Shown here piece after piece: positions 58,255-64,000 of a stretch of 64,000 nucleotides of DNA (the first letter of the stretch is position 1; each line of letters starts with the position of its first letter). Source of the DNA: Varroa destructor. Its lineage: Eukaryota > Arthropoda > Arachnida > Mesostigmata > Varroidae. The notes under the pieces are model-generated. The model did no database searches. It was not told the DNA's origin and saw only the letters and a program-made list of their open reading frames with translations. The stretch lies in assembly GCF_002443255.2 (NCBI RefSeq), contig NW_019211456.1:47986486-48050485 (forward strand), read 5' to 3'. Both the position numbers and the translations under genes were made by a program.

Positions 58255-59245
58255 GAAATTTTTGAGACTACACACGTGGATTTCAAATAGTTAACTATGC
58301 TCGCGGAAACATTTCAGTGGAAACCGCAGGAGAATGCAGAGAAATAGGTCGGGCGGGAATCATGACAACTTGTATGTATTGTTTACACAACCTCTGAACA
58401 CGTATAATAATTAATAAAGATCGATTATTTATAACGTATTTTGGACGCGTTTTAAGTACGTATAATGGGTACTAGCTTTATTCATTACCTTGCTAATTGT
58501 TGTAGTACAATATACTTAGCATTTATTCTTAATACACGTTTATTATATTAATAGCAAATGTATAGGCATAAACGTGAGCTTCTGTGTAGTGTTAAGACAT
58601 TGCTGCCGAGTTGGTTCGGAATACGCTGACAAAGATACCTGTAATTGTACGGTAAAGCACAGAAAGAAGGCATGGAGTGCTTAGGTATTCCACTATGAGT
58701 ACTGTGTAAGATTGCATTTTAGTTAAGTTTCAAGCATACGATTGCTATATATCCAGTAAGCCTCTTCGTTTGTAGATATTGTTTGGATTAACGATTCAGT
58801 TGTACAAAATGGCTGTTACACTGAGCGTCGCTTGCCATTCTTAGGTTTCGACGCAGGATATCTTCTGGCACTTCTCAGCTTTTCTAGAATTGTAGCATAT
58901 TATGTTATTATTGTCAAAATCTAACACTAAAGCGCTAAGATAAGATTATTCTGTATCTCATTGTTCATGCAGCATACAAAATACGTGTTGGAAATTAAAA
59001 TAAATTATATTTCCCTGAATCGATGAAAGCTCACACATTTTGTATAAATAACGAGTTGATTTTTACGCGCGTTTTGTTCTCATTCCACTTATGCTATAAC
59101 TGAACTTGGTAATTTTTTTGGAAAAAATTACTCTGACTTACATTTCTATGATGATTGCAGGAAACAATACTGTGATAACTACTGTCTTAAACGCGTTTCT
59201 ACAATTTATTGTGACGTGATAAAAGGCCGCAAACGTAACGGCAGC
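58255..59245 (+). other. SNRNP27 3' UTR and LZTR1 upstream region
   Basis: The first about 160 bases are the SNRNP27 3' UTR with a poly(A) hexamer. The remaining about 830 bases precede the LZTR1 start codon. ATTGCAG at 59,154-59,160 could be the acceptor of an LZTR1 leader intron. No other gene is seen. Confidence 0.5.
58413..58418 (+). terminator. Poly(A) signal AATAAA of SNRNP27
   Basis: A canonical hexamer lies 159 bases after the SNRNP27 stop codon and is followed by T-rich sequence. This is the likely 3' end signal. Confidence 0.6.
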
Positions 59246-62200
59246 ATGGCTGCCTCCCGGCCCCTGACCGCAAGTTGCGCCGGGGTTGGTGCAGGTGTAG
59301 TGGGAGGTGCCGGAATGGCCGAAACCCCACCGAATAACAACGGTGGACATCATGGCGATATCGAGTGCTGCGGTGGCGGCGTTGACGCGGCAAATGGTGA
59401 AAGCGGCGAGGCGGGGTGGCTAGCAGAGGGGTCCGAGTGTCTTACGCTTGATTTTGGGCCATTCGAGATAGCGCATCTTTGGGTACAGATGCCACCTTGT
59501 GAAGAGTTCGTTGGCGCCAGGTAAGCCCTGAAATTGTTTACGCGCTGAAGTTAGTAACCACGTAGCAAGCAACTTTACTAGCAAACCTTAAGGTAGTAAG
59601 TCTTTTTTATATGTCAATATCAAAAATTGTTCCAGGTTACTATTAATCGTTATGGCTTTTATTGTCTTGCTTTGTCTCATAATTGTAATTTGATTCAAAC
59701 CCCAAGACGAAGTAAACATACGGCTGTTGCGTACAAAGATGCGATTTACGTATTCGGTGGAGACAACGGGAGAGAAATGCTGAACGATTTGCTACGTTTT
59801 GATGGACGAGACAGATCGTGGTCGTCATGTAGAGCGTTCTCCACTGGAGCAGCGCCAGCGCCGAGGTATTTTTAATATATGATGTTCCCTGAAAATTGGT
59901 CTCTTTCTTTCACAGAGAAACCACAGTGACTAATGATGATTACTTATAATTAATTAACATTTTAACTGAACGATTATTTCTAACAGTCGTTGATCGTATT
60001 GTTTTTTGGATTATAGGTACCATCACTCGGCCGTTGTTCATGAAAGTTCGATGTTCATCTTTGGCGGCTATACCGGTGATCTTCATTCAAATCAGAATCT
60101 CGCTAATAAAAATGATCTTCACGAGTTCCGTTTCACGAATGGTCAATGGATTGAATGGAAGTTTGAAGGGAGGTAAGTGTTAATGACAAGAACCATGAAA
60201 CAGGTATAGGAATTTGGGCGATAGAAAGATCTATGGTTAAATTGATAAACGTGTATGGTTATATTAAGTTTTGATATTTTTATTTTCTACAAAGAACCTA
60301 TATTGGCATATTTATTTTTTAACATTTGTTATTTCTGCTTGTAAGTGCTACCTGCTTTCTAATCCGCTTGCAGAAATGTGAGATCTTCTGTTTGCTATCT
60401 TCTGTTGTGTTAACTTTTGGGTTTGCAACCCTTAGGACTAAATAAGAAAAAAAAACATGTACGTACTAGGGTCAAATACAGAGATAAAGTAAAATTCGGA
60501 TATAAAACGGAAAATAAGGAGATTTTGACAGCTAGCTAGATAGTATTTACGTTGCGCGAAAATAACGTTAAAATCTGCCAATCCGTATGTACTGTACTAG
60601 GAAAGTATTTATTTATTAATATACTAAAATACTGACGTTTCCTAACTTTAAAAAAAGCAAGTATGAAGATTGATTCTTCGCGAAAAATCTCAGGACAGTT
60701 TTCCTTATTTCAGGATGCCTGTACCACGCTCCGCTCATGGAGCGGCCGTGTACGACAAGAAATTGTGGATTTTTGCGGGTTACGATGGCAACGCTCGCCT
60801 AAATGATATGTGGTGCACATCACTCGCAAATAGCGGTCCAGGTGGTAGCGGCGCTGGGGGTCAGGCCGATCGGGGTCTTACAGAGAAAAAGACTTGGGAA
60901 GAGGTATGCACTCGATTAATTTTTGTAGTTTTCTTCTAAAATCTATTTAGATGTTACTTAAGAGATGTTCGTAATAAACAAGCTTGAACAAGAGCCTCTG
61001 AAAACTTTGATTTACACCGAAGTTCTTAGCATCAAACTGTCTAAATGCTGATTTCGGGCTTAGCTTCTAAGTTCTGCTTGTATATTCGGAAGTGAATTAC
61101 ATGGACAAAGTGACGTTTTAAATTATTCTCCTCTTGTGTTATAGGTTAGCATGATGCTATGTTAATGAGTGAATGCGCGGTAGCGTATGTATATAGATGT
61201 ATAACAGGATAAACTTTTCTCGTCGGCTGCTGCAGGTAAACCAATTAGGCGAACGTCCGCCCACATGTTGCAATTTCCCTGTTGCTGTGGCTAGAGATTC
61301 TATGTTTGTATTCAGTGGACAGAGTGGCGCTAAGATCACAAATTCCTTGTATCAATTTCACTTCAATGAGCGCATGTAAGTTCTCTTATTATCCTGCATT
61401 TTAAGCTGTTTTGCCAAACTCTTGGTGCAAAAAAAGAACGAAAGTGATTGCTCCTGTGGCTAGGCATTTCATTCACAATGTTTTGTCTATCATTTGTAAC
61501 TTGACTGAAAATTCACAGTAAATACGCGATTACAAATGCTGCCGGTACTAGGCATACCGCCCTATACTTATCGTTGAATAGGTTACAAGTTAAAATATTA
61601 ACGTATTCCTTTGGATTGATTTTCGAGTTATTATTATTTTCGTCTTAGCAACTAGAATCATTGTTGCTTATGGAGTATAAAAGCGTATATGTGTATTAAA
61701 CATTTGGCTGAGAAGGTGGACGAGGATCTCAACAGAACATATTCTTCGCAACGCTCCCCCACCACCGACGCGAAGATACGGGCATACGATGGTCGCATAT
61801 GATAGGTATGAGTGAGCTTGAGGATATTCCAATTTGCCAACAATAACTATAGAGAAACTTGTGTAAGGAATAGTATGCTATACATGGAAACATATATCAC
61901 TTGTCCCGACTATGTTTTTACATGTAGCGTATTGGTATCCTATATTCTAAAGCGTGTAGGGGTTTTTGTGTCTAAATCCGTATCATCTTAAAAATAGTTT
62001 AAACTAAAAAAAAACTTTTATATGCAATGTGGCGGGCTTACTGGAACAGTATAATGACAGGAGAACTACAAGTAGTAATAGCAACGGAACAGCACGGAGT
62101 GCTGTAACTAATAACAGGGAGTAGTGCAATAAAATTATTAAACACCTGTTACGAATTGTAGGTGGGAACAAGAACTTAGGTAGGACGCGTTTGAATTCGT

Positions 62201-64000
62201 TGCAAAAAGCAGTAGGACAGTGTAGGGTAGCTCCTGGTGTGAACACTCAATATGTTTAATACCTGTAATATGGATGGATATATCCATAAGCTTGTATTTG
62301 TTGGTAAAAATTGTTGCGTGTTGAACCTGTGTAGTTGCGCACGTTGTTACTTAAATGTCAATATATGTATGGATAAGTTTAGGTAAGTCGGTCTGTAGAG
62401 GAAACGCTGGAGTGAATACCCCATGGCTAGAAATCATTTTCATGTTTAAAACTACAGAAAACTATATTTATAATGAGTGGACTTTTGATGTAAATCGTAC
62501 TACACGCGCTATGTGGATAACGCTGCCACTTTATTATCAATATTATATATTAAAGGGCCAACCAGGCTTGCTGCTCCATAAGTGACATGTGCGCTTAGTA
62601 TTCATTTACATAGTGTAAAAGATAATATGAACACTGGCTGGCTCTCGTTGAAAAGTATGAAAACTTCTTTTGGAACAATATAGCGCATATAATATGTCGT
62701 CAATTTCATTGCTGTAATTTCTAGACACCTATACGTGTTTGGTGGCACTGCTGACAGTATTCAAAGCAACGACCTGCATTCGTTTGATCTGGACGAGAAA
62801 ATGTGGAGCGTGGTGGAACCTGCCACTAGCAGCGTCGTAAGTAGCAGCGACTTAATCCTTCCGTTAGCATCAAGTGTGGATTGAAAAACGCACTCAAGTC
62901 GTGGGCCGTTTTATTGACCCCTTATAATTCTGTCTGTTTACTTTTCGATCAATATCCATTATACAGACTCTCTAAGCCCTAAAGGCTAACACCACTTCGA
63001 TTTGCGCGTTAGGTTCCCTCGGGTCGCCTCTTTCATAGCGCAGCAGTTATTGGCGATGCTATGTACATCTTTGGAGGAACTAAGGATAACAATACCCGGT
63101 ATGAAAACTTTTTGAATATATACAATAATAATAATAGTAATAATCACAGTAATTATTATTATATTGGGTAATTGTGTTTAGAAAGTAAATGTTATAAGAG
63201 CCTTCGAAGTCTTGCTAGCTACAAATATCGTGTAGATGATTTTAGTTATTCAGAATGTTGATTACCTTCTTGTTTACCAGTGATATGTTGTCAGTCAAAA
63301 AGTTTCTTGAAAAAACGATGTCTTGAGGTATTTGAAGTAAGTTTTAAAGGAATTTAGGGTAATCTGCTGAAATCTGTAGAGTATAACAGATTACAAATAA
63401 ATTAAGTGTAAAAATTGATATGATTGCAGGTCGCGAGAGATGTATCGTTTTCAATTCTCGTCGCATCCGAAGTGCACCCTGCATGAAGACTTTAGCCGTC
63501 TTTTGCGGAATCGCTTGTTTTGCGACATTGAGTTTTTGGTAGGTCAAGAAGGTATCGTGGTACCTGCCCATATGGCATTCGTTGCAGCGAGGTCCACTTT
63601 CCTAAGGGAAAGAATTCTCAGGGCAAAGGTATTTATTTTTTTGTTATACACTCACCTGTTTTTCACCTTGTTTTTATTCCGATACATAGTAACTATACAT
63701 ATCTCATATAATAAAAGTTATCGATGCGTTTATCAATATGCATATAAATAGACCAAAAACTGTGTATTTTCGGTCTGAAATAGCAATCCGTGTGGATCAC
63801 CTAATTTTTGCGATCTTTAACTGATTTTAAGGAGGAACAGGAAGAACGGGCTTTGCTCGAAGGGAACGGACCAAGTGACACAAATACGTGTTCGATGCTT
63901 TCGGTCCGCCTTCCGGATGTACCCCCGGAGGCGTTTCAGCTAGTCCTTACGTACATTTACACTGACTGTATTGATCCCACTGATGGTGACGTCAGTCACA
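59246..64000 (+). CDS. LZTR1: Leucine-zipper-like transcriptional regulator 1 (LZTR1), Kelch-BTB protein, 5' part
   Basis: LZTR1 is a substrate adaptor of CUL3 ubiquitin ligase that targets RAS-family GTPases (RIT1, MRAS, KRAS). Exons: 59246-59520, 59707-59865, 60017-60172, 60714-60903, 61236-61375, 61716-61805, 62725-62836, 63013-63098, 63430-63628, 63832 to the window end. All junctions are GT-AG and in phase, giving 525 residues. After a Gly/Ala/Asn-rich N-terminus, the family's LTLDFGPFE and [15 protein letters not shown] appear. Kelch blades then follow, with [64 protein letters not shown] and [11 protein letters not shown]. The first BTB begins near FCDIEFLVG at residue 435. About 310 C-terminal residues (rest of BTB1, BTB2, BACK regions) lie beyond the edge. 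A Gly-rich insertion in exon 4 is unusual. The start has A at -3 and G at +4. Confidence 0.95.

Overview
This window is animal nuclear DNA. It contains intron-rich genes with GT-AG introns of tens to hundreds of bases, much AT-rich intergenic sequence, many poly(A)/poly(T) and dinucleotide tracts, and one decayed non-LTR reverse transcriptase. The protein families (a DPP8/9-type peptidase, SNRNP27, LZTR1, an SLC16-like transporter) are metazoan, and gene and intron sizes suit an arthropod. A parasitiform mite is my best guess, but it is inference and cannot be proven from this window.

Layout. Positions 1-15,370 hold no gene I can recognise, apart from a tRNA-like relic near 6.5 kb and a GC-richer island near 11 kb. 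Positions 15,371-22,753 (minus) encode a ten-exon SLC16/monocarboxylate-transporter-like protein of 572 aa. Positions 22,808-42,572 are a second gene-poor stretch. Inside it, at 34.8-37.5 kb, lies a GC-richer, CAG-repeat-bearing island that looks like promoter and 5' exon sequence. Positions 42,573-50,383 (minus) encode a complete dipeptidyl peptidase 8/9 of 971 aa in ten exons, with a probable extra tiny first coding exon at 54,014-54,027. Its largest internal intron carries an antisense reverse transcriptase relic, a perfect hairpin and a short tandem repeat. Positions 56,104-58,418 hold a divergent pair: a two-exon 83-aa UPF0390 (C19orf53-like) gene on minus and the single-exon SNRNP27 gene on plus. 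LZTR1 starts at 59,246 (plus) and runs off the right edge after ten exons.

The five genes are not a functional cassette. They are ordinary cellular genes: a membrane transporter, a cytosolic peptidase, a small basic protein of unknown role, a tri-snRNP splicing factor and a CUL3 ubiquitin-ligase adaptor for RAS-family GTPases. I joined 33 coding exons by hand. Every junction is GT-AG and keeps phase, which is the main support for the models. I found no CRISPR array, operon or prokaryotic system, and nothing I can defend as a new biological system. The most useful leads are the hidden UPF0390 gene, the distal DPP first exon, the antisense RT relic, the altered transporter signature motif and the unexplained GC island at 34.8-37.5 kb.
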